NCBI RefSeq assembly: GCF_035046485.1
Contig: NC_085137.1
Coordinates: 501,104,536-501,168,535 of the forward strand
Length of the DNA: 64,000 nucleotides
Reading direction: 5' to 3'
DNA from: Aedes albopictus
Taxonomy: Eukaryota > Arthropoda > Insecta > Diptera > Culicidae
Shown here piece after piece: positions 19,603 through 31,952 of this stretch. Each line of letters opens with the position of its first letter. Within the stretch, counting starts at the first letter, position 1. The notes beneath the pieces are model-generated. The model ran no database searches, was not told the origin of the DNA, and saw nothing but the letters and a program-made list of their open reading frames with translations. The position numbers and the translations under genes were made by a program.

Positions 19603-22600
19603 AAATATACTATATTAACAATATAGGTCACTTCGTGTTTTCACATACAACGACATGGAGACGCCGTTTACGAATGATTACAGCACCACCTGCTGCCAGA
19701 AAAAGTCAATAATTGTATTTTGATCAATTTTTGTTTACCGTGCAAGGTGACATTTCTGAAAAAAAGATGTTAGGGGTGTCAAAGTTTTTTGTTCCAAAAT
19801 AATCGAATAATAAATAATCGATTTATAATATACACAAACAAAATAATATTGCGCATTTAGTTCAACACTGGACTGCGCACTCGGAGTTTATAAGTGCGAA
19901 AACGTTAATAAAAGTGGGCGATTGCATCAAATCCAGTTGATATCTTCAGCGCACTATTTCTTTGATTTATGCTGAATAAGTGCTCTGAACACACCAAGTT
20001 GATTTGTTGCAATCGCGCACTTTATTTACGTTTTCGCACTCATGAAAACTCGTGCGATAGTCCAGTGGTGAACTAAATGCGCTATATTTCATTGAATGAC
20101 ATCTACGAATACATCGGTAGAAGAATTTGAATGCTCCCTCATTGTAACGTCACCGAAATCGTTTCACTTCGAAATTTAAAATTTTCACCCTCAAAATTAA
20201 CTTATATTTTGCCCTGGTGGTTGTTCTTTTCCTTTGACAATGGCTTTTAATATCATCTTTCTTAATGTCCACGCTGACATACATACATCGGATTGGATAG
20301 CTTACAAAAATCCAGAAGATCACCAAGCAAATGCACGTCAAATTTCTTGTAGCAGAGTGTAAGACATTGAATCCAAGGGTGCACAAGCTAATGGACAGAT
20401 GCACGAAATTTCAACGTTTGAGCGTTCCGTGCTTACAAAAAATGAGCTCCGGGACCGGACCTGAGAATAGAACCCGTCAAATTTAATTTTGATTAATTTC
20501 GTTGTTCTTCCGAAGTGAACTGTGAGTTTATTCGAATACTGGTTGTTTTATTCCGAACTAATCGGTTTCCTTTGTTGTTGGATGTGTGAACATTGTGCTG
20601 TCAAAGATTAAACATTTACACGATCTTCGCGAAATCCTTGCAAAGCTCATTATTTTTAAATATACAGTCATGGGCTTCTGGGTGAACTTCAGTTAGTAAA
20701 AATAGCCTTCATATTCTTAAACTTCAGTTAGTAAAATTATTCTGATTTTCCAACGGAAGTTACTTCTCAGTTTTCTCTTTTCCTTTGCTAACCGGAAAAA
20801 TCCGTTGTTTGGTTATCCGTTGCTAACCATCGTTAATCGCGTCTAACAACACCTGCGGCTCAGTTACCAGCGGTTAGCAACGGTTGGGAACGGATATATG
20901 CGGATTTTCCGATTAGAAAAGGATATGTCATTCCCCTTGGTTTCCTTCTAGTTTTTTCTGAGATTCATTCAGGAGCTCTTTTTGAAATTCCTCCAGGAGT
21001 GCATTGAGAGATTGATTTAAAGTTTTTGTTTCTTAAATTTCTCCAGAGGTTTCCTCGAGGAACCCCCAGGAGTTCCTACTGAAATTACTCCAGCAATTTC
21101 TTCTGATGTTCCTTCAAGAATTAATTCTAGGAATCCTCAAGAATTCTCTTCAAGTATTCGTCAAGAAGTTCCTTATAGGATTCCCTTATAGGAGTTTCTT
21201 GGAGTTTTTCTTGGATTCCTGCAGAAGCTCAGCTCCTTCAACAATTCCCTCAGGAGTTTTTTTACGAATACCTCCCGGAGTTCCTTCTGGAATTCCTCCA
21301 AAATTTTCCAAGAACGACCAGGAGTTGTTTCATGGATTTATCCAAGAGTTCCTTCAAAAATTCCTCCTTCTGGGAATTTCAACCGGGATTTCTACCAGTA
21401 TTTTCCTCCAAAAGTTGCTTCTGGAATTCACTCCGTCCTTTAACGATTTCCACAGAGTTTTCTGGGATTTTTCAAGGAATTTCTTTTAAAATTTCGGAGA
21501 AATTCCAAAGTGACTATGTAAATCACCAACGCGATTTTATATGAACAATTTAATTAATATTTATCGAGGGATCTTTCCAGGATTCCTTCAGAAGTTCCCT
21601 CTTTGAAGTATCAGAAATCCTCCAGGAATTATTTTTGTGATTCCTTCCAAGATTTCTATAAATTTGGAATGTCTTCAGAAGTACTTTTTCCCGGGATTCC
21701 CAGAAGGAATAAGTGAATACTAGATTTGTAGTAATGAGTTGGTTTTTTGTATGGTGAGATGCTAAACTCTCCGTTTCTGCATTGAAACGGCGCAAACTCA
21801 TGGGTATTATGATTCTTAGCCTAGTTTGATGCTTGCTGCTTGAGCAAAACTTTGGGGAAATATGTTGTTGAAGTTGCATTAAATGAGAATACAACAACAC
21901 AGTTACCCAAAGTTTTGCTCAAACAGCATCAAATCACACAAGCAGTAATAAACCCTTGCTTTTTTGTTACCATTATTGCAGTTACCATTTTATTGCAGTA
22001 ACGGAGAATTTAATTTGTCATTATACAAATCAGTATACTACAAATCTGGTACTTCACAGATTGCGTTTTATTCATGGAGATATGTAATCCCAGATAAAAA
22101 AAAATGTTGGAGGATGGAGGAGGAACGCTGGAACGCTTTCCCTGGGCAATCCCGAAAGGAGTTCCTAAAATAATTCCAGAATAATTTCTAGGAGGAATCC
22201 CTCAAGAGATTCAGGAGGAATCTTGGAGAAAAAAAATCCAGGGTGCAATTCTTAAAGGGATCCCACAATGAAATTCTTGTTTAATTTCCGGAGAAAATAC
22301 CGTTCATCACTCGCTAACGGAAAGTTCGATTTGGGTCGTCTGTGTTTTAGTCTGTTATGAACGTTTATCGGTTCAAATTTACTTCTCATCTGCAACTTCG
22401 CATGTCGCACGAGTCGCAACTTCGATTTGGTGCTGCGACAATAACACTAGTTTACAAAATAAAACGAAAGTCGTGAACTTCTGTCAACGACCAAAATTTT
22501 TGAAGCATAATTTAGTGCTGATTTCGAAACCGTGCTTCAAAAAAATTAAAGTAGAACAGTTTTTGAGTTTTAGCCCAATATCGAGTTTTACAAATTTTTA

Positions 22601-23394
22601 AAATATGGAATTTAATAAAATTCAAATATCTTGCGTTTTGTTTAACCAATTTTAAATCTTTTTCCATAAATTAAAAGCTGAATATAATACCTTTCGATCA
22701 TTTTAATGCAGATTTTGCGTCAGATTGATGAAATTCAAGATATTGGTGAGTTTTGAGGACGATCTCCTTAAATTTTAGCAAAATTTTCTAAAATTTTTGA
22801 AGAAATGTATTTTTTTCAATAAGAAAAAAACAATTTGAAAATTCTTTCTCAACGTTTATTTGACATATCATATGAAAGCAAGTTACAGTAAAAAATTCAG
22901 CTCAATCAGAGCATTGACTACGGAGAATGAGGATGTGTGAAATGAGCGACATTGCTTGAAAATAGAACAAAAGTCGATTTCAAATCATCAACCTTGTATG
23001 GAAAGTCGAAAAAATTTCTGCTCTACTGTAATTTTTTTCCTTCGCGTTTTCGAACTCAGGGCATGATTCTACACCAAAAACGATCATCAGCTTACCGAGT
23101 TCAAAAATGCTGTAAACTAGTGTAATATATGCCAGAAATTGTTCAAGAGAGAATAAAATTTGTTCTAATTTGAGTAGTTGAAAAAAAAATCGATCTATGT
23201 TTAATCGATTATTTCAGAAGAAATGGGCATCCCCACCATGCAATGACAGTTCGACAGAATAAACGTCATTCGGATAGCACGCATGCATTTAGTGTGTAGT
23301 AGTACCTCTTCTGACGCATGGTGGCGCCACATTCACTAAAAAGGTGTCGCCAAAAAATCGTAAGAGTGACCTATATTGTTAATATAGTATATTT
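19603..23394 (-). mobile_element. 3.79-kb non-autonomous TIR transposon, copy B (inverted relative to copy A)
   Basis: Same element as 4,516-8,308 read on the opposite strand, with the same 30-bp TIRs and the same nested passengers in reverse order: hairpin MITE ~19,850-20,080, CAAGGGGAATGAC MITE ~20,770-20,940, minisatellite ~20,940-22,230, inverted-repeat MITE ~21,706-22,063. Length differs by one base, from a homopolymer. The flanks are gaaaattgc (19,594-19,602) and ggttcaatc (23,395-23,403), which do not match each other but are the reverse complements of the two flanks of copy A. Confidence 0.9.
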
Positions 23395-24054
23395 GGTTCA
23401 ATCCCTGGCCCGTCCTTTTCATCCTACTTTGTATCTTTCTATCCACTTTCTCTCGCTCTCTCTTCTCTACATATACAACTCATGTATATTCATATGTTCA
23501 TAGCCATCGCTAGAACCAGAAACGAATTGAAAAAAGTCGTTTCTCTCCCTTTCAACTTCCACCCACAGCACAGTGTATATATAACGCCTATAAGTTATGC
23601 AACCAAAAGCGTGCTGTGCCGCTTGACCTTATCCACCTTATTCACCACACAATCTATCACGAACACTATAAATAACCCTATCCATGGATCGCATCACCGA
23701 CCCAACGGTGACTCCCAGATCTCCCATCCTTTCCGTCTAACAAATACCCCAGTCCGTGCTGGTTGTGGGGACGCAGAGTGCTCTCGGTCTCTAGTAGCAA
23801 CAACCAGTACACTCTAACATTCCTTTCCCTTCCCAGCTGACTATAAGGACTTGGCCGGCGCCGTTATTGATCAAATATGCATGAGCTGCTAAAATTGCAC
23901 TTTGAGAATAAGTGGAATGTCCCAGCCCCTTATTCAGTTGGATCTCAGTGCAACTGGTACCAGTTCAGATCAATCACGGAGGAGCAACCATTGACATGTA
24001 TAGTCAGAATTGATCGTTATGATCGTTATCGACATGCCATCCCTGCCGGGTGAA
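23395..24054 (+). mobile_element. Body of the split SINE-headed retroposon, ending in its 24-bp TSD
   Basis: Starts with the B-box half ggttcaatccctggcccgtc at the TIR and carries a body with ggacttggccggcgccgtta. It ends in a short tandem tail (gatcgttat twice) at 24,030, followed by gacatgccatccctgccggg tgaa (24,031-24,054), which is the exact 24-bp duplicate of 8,375-8,398 read on minus. With the head at 8,309 the unit was about 690 bp. The tandem-repeat tail and tRNA head recall the Gecko/MosquI 3'-end class of Aedes; this name is tentative. Confidence 0.8.
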
Positions 24055-24650
24055 ACTTTTCAAATTAGCTTAACATGTTTATCTATAATTTTTCATACTT
24101 TTTTGATAACTTTTAATGCAAAATTGATTATTGAAGCATAGATACATCTATTCTTGTGTCATTAAAACGAAAATCATGTTGAAAAATCCGAAAACTGTGA
24201 AATACGAATAGGAAATGTAATGGAAATTGTTTGCATCGATTTTTCTCAATGTTTACGTTCTGGGGATAGGCCATTTTCAAATGTAACGCGAGAACTGTCT
24301 CATTCTCTTTCTTTCCTTCGGCGTCGGTCCATCCACTTATCCGCGAGCGGTAATGGCGGCGGCGGGCACATCCAACCGGTTCAGATTTTGACGTTTCATG
24401 GGGGAAAGTCAAAACAGTTTCATTCTCCTCCTCACCCCTTCACCTACCGTTTGGTGCCGCCAACCGATTGCGATCCCCAAGAAACGTCAAAATTCGAATC
24501 GGTTAATTGTGCCCGCCGCCGCCATTACCGCTCGCGGATAAGTGGATAAAGCCGTCCTTGCCCTCAAAAAAAATTTGAGGGCAATGTTTACAAATCGTAT
24601 GAGAAATCGATGAGGTTATGTTTTTGGTGCAAGCCTCTATGGAAACGTTC
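24055..24650. repeat. Dispersed repeat with a strong hairpin
   Basis: Shares gataggccattttcaaatgt and gaggttatgtttttggtgca with 11,960-13,540. Near 24,333 ccacttatccgcgagcggta atggcggcggcgggcac is repeated in inverse near 24,509-24,545 as a perfect 37-bp pair, with atttt gacgtttc also inverted. So a MITE of about 213 bp lies in it. Confidence 0.65.
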
Positions 24651-24653
24651 AAA

Positions 24654-24800
24654 AATTACGTCCAACATTTGGGGGAGGGGGGGGGGTCTAGAAAAGTGTG
24701 ACAGTACGTGTATTGGGTATAGGACAATTGCGTGACAGAGGGGGGAGGGGGGGTCTGGGAAACCCGAAAAACGATGGACGTAATATTTGAATCTTCCCTA
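24654..24800. mobile_element. G-rich MITE-like repeat
   Basis: Inverted ends aaattacgtccaacattt (24,654) and aaaacgatggacgtaatatt (24,771-24,790), with two runs of 8-11 G or nearly so. On the other strand short frames encode proline-rich peptide only. Confidence 0.55.
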
Positions 24801-24815
24801 TGGGGTGAAAAATAA

Positions 24816-25960
24816 ATGTCTCTCACTCCTGCGCTCGCGATAATTCTCTTTCTCTCCATGTACAACTCACGGATAAACAACAAAGCATCAAATTTTTCAC
24901 TCCGTCTCCGAGTCACATACCGTCTCCACCGATGCACGTTTTGACGTTTAGTACTGCCGTGTTTACATTAATTGTTCTTGTTTTCATGGCCATCTAGATA
25001 ACACGGAACCGCTCAGACGTCAACCGGGTGGAAACATGGGTTGGTGCAGACTTAGCAACCATTTTCTCCTGCGAGAACAAACGAATTGTGAGCGAGCGCT
25101 AGTTGGAGAGAGCATACTTTTATCACGCCAAGGAACCGGAGTGAGAGCCTTTGCAATCGTCTATGGGTGCAAGGAAAATATCACAGGCTGCTTTATCCGG
25201 ATAATATCGCTGTGTGATAGATCGTTACTCGCGTGAGTGAGGGAAAAATTTGGTGCCTGTTGTGTTATCATTATTATACCGATATCTCAGCTCATGAAAG
25301 AGATAGCTCAAAACTGTCTTCAGCCGAAATAATCTAATACGTGGATTTTAATATACCGTACATTGTATGGTACACGTATGGTTTCAATACGTCAATATAT
25401 TGTTTTTAATTGTAATTTCACTACTGGGTATACATTTAATTAAATGGTTTTGGAATGGTTATCTTTTGTTATGTTGTATTGTTTTACATTACATAAACCA
25501 TATAATGTTATATTATCTTGTCATTTTCCTCCTGTTAATGGCATCTTAGGCTTACTAACATTATGAGAATGCGCTTTTGGAATTCTCCAGAGCGTTTTGG
25601 ATAATCCTTCATATATTGGATCGCCCACGTCTTAAGTCTGAGTAGTCTCTGATTGCATCAACAGTTGAAGCTTAGGCTCACATGCCCCACTAGCCAGATA
25701 ACCGGGTTTCGCAAACTATAAGCATTATTTGTGGCAACACTTTGAGCGGCATGATGGAACTATGCCGAGTGCGCTAAGTATTATTAAACCACTAATGTAG
25801 TTGCATGAATTGAGTGACGAGGTACATAAGTATCATTACAGCGTGCTTAACCGTCATTGCAATATTGAGGCTCCAGTTTGACTAAAGTTTGAAATATATA
25901 ACAACTCATGAGAAAACTGTCAGTTTCGATTCAAATATAAATATAAATAACTAGCTGAAT
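24816..25960. other. Unassigned sequence
   Basis: No gene recognised. The stretch 25,200-25,265 matches part of 12,430-12,490. Frames (25,036-25,236; 25,367-25,549) have no domain. Confidence 0.35.
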
Positions 25961-28320
25961 GACCCGGCTTTGCTCGGGTTTATTTATTGAGGAGGATTGA
26001 AGCAAATGCGAAGTCCCATTTAGCCAATAGACATATATTAGACTTTCAATGGCGCTTCAACCCTTGTGACTAACATCTAGTACACTCAGAAAAAATAACA
26101 CATTAAATTGAAAAGTTCTGCACTTAGATTGTGACCAATTGCTTTTGCACTTGAAAAATGTGTGCAGCGCTATCAAATTTTTGTCGATTCAATCATGATA
26201 GAATTTAAGTGCGTCACTTTTGGTTTTTAATTGTTCAGCGCATAGTTTACATTGGAAAGAATAATAAGCCTATTTACACGTGGGATTAACTTTTAAATAG
26301 AAATAAATGCCAAATTTGAATAATCAGTGATCGTGCTGGTTTTATTTGTTAAACAAATCAATGCTAAAGCTGTTATTGGGGAAGAGCATAAAGTGCCTCG
26401 TCGTGCGCTCCGCCAGTTCCTTCAGCGGTTGGGATAATCGCCTCGTGATCCACTATGGGGCCGTCTCGGTGGCCGGATGGTTGTGTTGGCATGACGGAAC
26501 TTGCGTTGGCGATCACCAGGGATGAACTCACAGACTGTAATCCGGTCATGCAATCCGTTCCAGTCTTAACTTCAGATGGATGTTCGAGAATACCTCAGTT
26601 CTTCTTTCATTGTGGTTCTGAAGCGATGGATTCCAATTCTTAAAAATAAATCAATCACTGTTTTAATCACTTAATATTATAATGAACGTAATGTGTTATA
26701 ATTACCTCTGAAAACTTCCAATTTTCCGATTATTGAATTAGCAACACGTTTTCGAGCAAAACATTCACGCGCCATTGTGTTTTCTTATGGTCATTCTATC
26801 TTTTAAATTTTATGTGCGCAAGATTGTGTGTTATGCTGCTACACTTGAAATGTATTTCAGTGATAATAAAAATCATTTATCTTACTTATAGATTTTATTA
26901 CTTGCACATAAACGGGCGATTCTCTCTCTCGCCGGCAATCTATGTGGTTAGCGCACATATAATCTATCAGTCAATTAATTTGAGTGTAGGTGTGTGTCTT
27001 GGCTGTGGTACTCAAAGTGTCAAATTTACATGATTTTGATCATAGCAATCTTAAATGAAAATCAAAACAAAGCCGTTTGTATTTCTCTCCGGCAATTGAT
27101 TACTTTTGGTTTTGTGTGGCCGATGGCCAGCAGTCCCCCAGACGGCCCTCTGCTCTACAATGGGTGTGCAGAAATGAAAGTTGTAAGAGACAGTGTGACT
27201 GATTTATTCCAACTACCGCCAAGAATCGGCTTGTGAACTGGTAAGAAACTGAGGAATGCGATCGTTTGCAGTGGTCTGGAGACGTCAGTATCCGAGACTC
27301 TCACAAATGTTCATTTACTGGGGAAAATTTCAGTTGGTTTGGCATAAAAAAATCTAGCTAAAAACCTATGCAATGATGCTCAAATGCCTACAGTTACATA
27401 TCAGAACTACTGGGGAATATTCGACTGGAATAAGTTGGCGAATTCGGCTTACACAGTCTCGGAGGGTTTGCCTGAATTCCCTTGATTGAGGAAAACAGAC
27501 TATTCAAGTATCATATGGTTTTGTGCACTCGAATAAAATTGGATCCTTCCAACAGCACTCCAATTTATTTCTCACGGTGGTGCGTTGGCGACGATCCTGG
27601 TTATTTAACTTTCATTATGCGCTTTTGAATGAGACAGTTAAGTTGAAAGCATTTAATAGGTCCTGGTAAACACGAATTGGCCTTGCAAATACTGATTGGC
27701 AGCTCAATTTCACATATATGTTGAGTAAGGTCAGCTTCTTACCGGTGTGCTCTCGCTGAATGTTTACCTCAACATATGCAAAGTTGAAAAATACGATTTG
27801 ACACTTTAAGTACCATCGAGCCACATCTTTCGAAAATCAAGGCTACTATGGATGAAACATCCTAGTCACAACCACAGTATGGGGAAACAGCGCCTCTAGC
27901 GTTCTATACTTGTACTTCTATTATTTAGCCCAATGGGTGCCGGTTTTCCGCAAGACCATGATGAAGATGAAGAGATTCCGGGTGACATAAAAGCCATGTG
28001 AAAAACTGTCAAAAACCTAGAATTCCAAAGCATACTAAGTATACTAAACTTTAAATCTACTGATACGATTCTACGGCATAGTGTGCCATTGTGTTGGCCG
28101 CACAATATACAAATTGATGGAATGAAAATTAAAGAAGCCATTCAATTAAAACAATAGCTGTGTTCAAAAGATAAACAATAAGCTGAAAAGAGATAGGCCA
28201 AGTTCAATACCATAACTTGAATTTTATTTTCGTTTGTGCCAACAGTGCACTGTAACCGTGTTACATGATTTGAAGATTTTTAAAATGTGCTATATGTTTA
28301 TTTTGATACTGTCACGTCTC
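25961..28320. other. Unassigned sequence with transposon ends
   Basis: At 25,961 ctagctgaatgacccggctt tgctcggg looks like the boundary of a widespread insect retroposon. At 26,094 cactcagaaaaaataacaca resembles the CACTCAG-type MITE end. The stretch 26,400-26,640 has a short frame (MGPSRWPDGCVGM...) without domain. Nothing else could be assigned. Confidence 0.35.
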
Positions 28321-28323
28321 TTA

Positions 28324-28471
28324 GGGTCTGTTCCAATTGGCGAATTAAAATTAATTTTTACTTAAATTTGACAGTTCGACACTTAAACTTGACAGTTCTC
28401 CTATGGAAATAATTATCGAACTGTCAAGTTTAAGTGAAAATTAATTTTAATTCTCCAATTGAAACAGACCC
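28324..28471. mobile_element. 148-bp Harbinger-type MITE, TTA duplication
   Basis: Ends gggtctgttccaattgg and caattgaaacagaccc, inner inverted arms gaattaaaattaattttta and aaaattaattttaattc, TTA at 28,321-28,323 and 28,472-28,474. Contains cttaaacttgacagttc repeated in inverse. Confidence 0.85.
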
Positions 28472-28474
28472 TTA

Positions 28475-28925
28475 GGTTATTAGGTGTTGGGTTAGTAGGG
28501 TTATTAAACTAAAATGTATAAAAATTGTATGTTTGTTAGTAGGGTTAGCTAGATTTAAATTCGAATGATGTAAAACATTACAACGGTACAGAGTGGGTAC
28601 AAGAAGCAGACATGTTGGGATACACATAGTGGGTACAACATGATAAGGCGGGCGTAGATCCTATACAAAAGGGGTGGTGGAACAATAACTGTCTCGATGG
28701 AGAAGGGATTGTAAGGTTTAAGGCGTAAAAAGAATCCGCCATTCCTCATTAAGTATCTGGCGTTCGTGTGCTTCGTTATTGTTATAAAGTGTCCTAGTTA
28801 CAATATCGATGAGTGGCTTGAACGATTTGGGAGAAGATACGAAGTTCATTCAGGTATGCTTCTACTTATATAGTGGTCTTAAAACTAACTTAAACCTACG
28901 TTAAAGCTAGTGACTAAATTGTGTA
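28475..28925. other. Unassigned sequence
   Basis: No domain in the short frames and no repeat partner noticed. Confidence 0.35.
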
Positions 28926-29700
28926 GTACGGTTTGTAAAAATTCCTCACCATTGCCCTCACAGGACCTTTTGTGGTACCTTACGGTACTCCACCGCCATT
29001 TTGTACACCAACTCGTAGAGTTGGTGAAGCACACGACTCGGCCTAGTGGTCCCTAGTTGGCCGCTACGCCTAAAGCGTAAAAGAGAGTAACCCCGCTCTG
29101 GTCTTGCGAGGCCATAATCGTTAAGGAGCGAATTCCTCGGGCCCCGAAAGGCGCCCTAACCGCCAAAGAGGACCCCTCTCGGCAGAGTCAATCCGGCCTT
29201 GTCCTGGGCTCTGTCGATCTTCGACAAAGAGGGAAGACGCCAGTGAGACAGACAGATCGCACCGTCAAGCCAAGACGATCTGTTCGCACGATCCACCAAG
29301 CTATTACGACCACCAAACCACCACCACAAGCCGTTAATCCGCCGGCGGACAGGCAGTCCAGCCCACTACAGCATCGGCGAGCGCTCGTCCACCGACCAAT
29401 ACACCAGGCCAAGCACAACCAACAGCAGCAGTACAGGTACGTCCTCAATTTCTCAATAAAACACCCACTCTACACCCACAATCTACAATAGTTTCCAATA
29501 AATACCACCCACACCATTAAAGTAGTAAATTTGCAATAAAACCAATAGTTTCAATTCCATAGTTCCATATTTGTAATACCATAACCCAACCTGTCACCTT
29601 ACAGTGTCTGCACGTTGGTCGTGAAGCCCCTCCGATTGCCCAGTAGTAAGCCAACCTTGTGTTTTGCCCGGGTAACAGCGCATGGCATTTGCTAGATTTA
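28926..29700 (+). mobile_element. Possible solo LTR
   Basis: A more G+C-rich stretch begins near tgtagtacggtttg (28,922) and ends near gcccgggtaaca (29,680). Downstream of a GC-rich part with short duplications (gtggtaccttacggtac) it has several AATAAA signals (for example near 29,455 and 29,497) and donor-like caggtacgtc. Such a layout is seen in mosquito LTRs, but I found no second LTR and no clear 5-bp duplication, so the call is weak. Confidence 0.3.
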
Positions 29701-30190
29701 TTAGTTTCATAGCTTTCAATATAAATTATGATTCTTCATGTTTGGCTCTGTCAACAAACAGTTCAAAATAAATTAAAGCTAAATCATGTACTCTAACCAT
29801 TTTTCCACGGCACTTTGAGAAAGTGCTAAAGAGTTATATACATTTCAGGTTCCATAGAGAAATGTAACGAAAATAAAAAATGGGCGTTTCAGATAAGTTT
29901 TCGTTGCGTGCTCTGCGTCCTATAAAATTGCGGAGCCGTGGTTTCAAATCTCAATCAGTAGACACATGATTGCGTAACAACGTGTAAACGCTTGCTAAAA
30001 AAGGGAAAACACCTCTGTTCGCATTCTACCGGGCAAATGCATAGATATGCTGTTCGCCTAGAAGTGAGTCGACGCAAACACGGCGCATCGGACTTTCGGA
30101 ACATCGGCGGTTTTCTGCCGCCGATGTTCCTCAGTCCTCCATACATTTCCAACGCAAAACGTTGCCAGAGGCTGTTAAATATTTAATGGT
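29701..30190. other. Unassigned sequence with a short perfect hairpin
   Basis: At 30,098-30,130 ggaacatcggcgg and its reverse complement flank a 7-base loop. No gene recognised. The tRNA-like phrase ggtttcaaatctc at ~29,940 lacks a believable A box. Confidence 0.4.
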
Positions 30191-30194
30191 ATAC

Positions 30195-31151
30195 GAATGT
30201 TTTACGGTCCGCTATCTTGATTTCCAAAATGGCGTTCGATATCGATTTGAAATTTCTATTCATCAAACCCGATCGATTGAAACCCATAATGGCAAGGTCT
30301 CATGGTTCAAACCACCATTCCATGGCCGCTATCTTGGATTATGGTCCACTATCTGAGATTTATAGTGCGGCATCTTCGAATCCAAAAATGGCGTCGAATA
30401 TCGATTTTTGACTTCTACTCCTCAAGCCCGATCGATTGATACCCATACTGCCAGGAATCATAGCACAAACCACCATTCCATGGCCGCCATCTTGGATTAT
30501 GTTCGCCATCTTGGATTTCAAGATGTCGTTACATATAGATTTTCGACTTTTACTCATCAAGTTTGATCGATAGATATCCATATTACATGGTACCATGGCA
30601 CAAACCACCATTACATGCCCGCCATCTTGCATTATGGTCCACCATCTTGGATTTATAGTTCGGCATCTTGGATAAAATATCAATTTTTGACTTCTACTCT
30701 TCAAGCCCGATCGTAAGATACGCATATTGCATGGTGTCATAGCTCAAACTACCAATCCATGGCCGCCATCTTGGAATATGGTCCGCCATCTTGGATTATA
30801 GTCCGCCATCTTGGATTATAGTCCGCCATCTTGGATTCCAAAATGGCGTCGGATATTGATTTTTTAATTCTATTCATCAAGCCCGATCGATAGATACCCA
30901 TCTTGCATGGTATCTTAGCTCAGTATACCATTCCATGGCCGCCATCTTGGATTATGGTCCGCCATGTTGGATTCTAAAATTACGTCGGGTATTGATTTTT
31001 CACTTCTACTCATGAAGCCCGATCGATAGATACCCATATTGCATGGTGTCATAGCTCAAACCACCATTCCACGACCGCCATCTTGGAATATGGTCCGCCA
31101 ACTTGGATTCCAAAATGGCGTCAGATATTGATTTTTGACTTCTACTCATGA
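30195..31151. repeat. Satellite of ~150-bp units rich in CCGCCATCTTGG
   Basis: About six units, marked by ccatggccgc-like words near 30,321, 30,478, 30,611, 30,759, 30,934 and 31,070. Each has gatattgatttttgacttct, caagcccgatcgatagatac and one to four copies of ccgccatcttgg. Unit length varies (about 133-175 bp) because the ccatcttgga word is itself multiplied. The end is cut by the LINE fragment at about 31,152. Confidence 0.85.
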
Positions 31152-31952
31152 AGCCCAGCAACTCCTATCCTTACCTCCACGCGGTACCGGCCGGAAACTA
31201 TGAGCAACCTTAGGGAAGATCGGGTAACCAACCCCGGTGGGAACTTTGGTCGTAGGCTGACAGGGAAGGGGGGGTTTGCTTCGGCAAACCTGAGCGTCTG
31301 TTCTCCAGGAGGAGCGGCTCACAACAGCGTCTGATCCCCATGTTAGGGGCGGCTGATCTACGTCCGAGTGCCAGGGAAGGACTCTAAGCTCAACTGTGCA
31401 CTATGGTCCTCCGGAAAGTAGGGGGTTGGTGTCAGGCCCTACGAGCCAGCCGTAAAAAACCATTGTAACGGAAAATTAGCAACAGAATAATACGAACCGA
31501 GACCAACGGCAACGACCCCAGCGAACAAAAAGGACTTGCGATTGGAAACTCGGTACGTGGAACTGCCGATCTCTTACTGAAGGACCGCGGGTTCGGCATC
31601 GTAGCGCTGCAGGAGGTGTGTTGGACAGGATCCATGGTGCGAACGTTTAGAGGTAATCATACCATCTACCAGAGCTGCGGCAACACACGCGAGCTGGGAA
31701 CAGTTTTCATCGTTATGGGTGATATGCAGATGCGCGAGATCGGTTGGTGGCTCGACGATCGACGAAAGAATGTGCAGGTTGAGGATCAAGGGCCGATTCT
31801 TCAACTTCAGCATAATAAACGTGCACATCCCACACTCTGGAATCACTGATGATGACAAGGACGCATTTTATGCGCAGCTCGAACGCGAGTACAATCGCTG
31901 CCCAAGTCACGACGTCAAGATCATCATAGGAGATTTAAACGCTCAGGTAGGC
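31152..31952 (+). mobile_element. RTE-like LINE, 5' fragment (second copy)
   Basis: Leader with accccggtgggaactttggt, then the same endonuclease as at 1-1,640: ggaggtgtgttggacaggat (ALQEVCWTG), GWWLDDRR, KGRFFNFSIINV, and stops at GDLNAQVG (31,952). About 33 bases present in the first copy after CRSL are deleted (31,570), and a few substitutions break the frame. Truncated 3' of the endonuclease. Confidence 0.85.

Noticed and set aside
4516..23394. Composite transposon (two outer copies moving the middle together)
   Set aside because: A composite move would leave matching direct duplications at the outer ends. Here the outer flanks differ (gcaattttc, ggttcaatc) and pair crosswise, so inversion fits and composite transposition does not.
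28926..29700. Full LTR retrotransposon
   Set aside because: No gag-pol, no second LTR and no 5-bp duplication. Only a weak solo-LTR call was kept.
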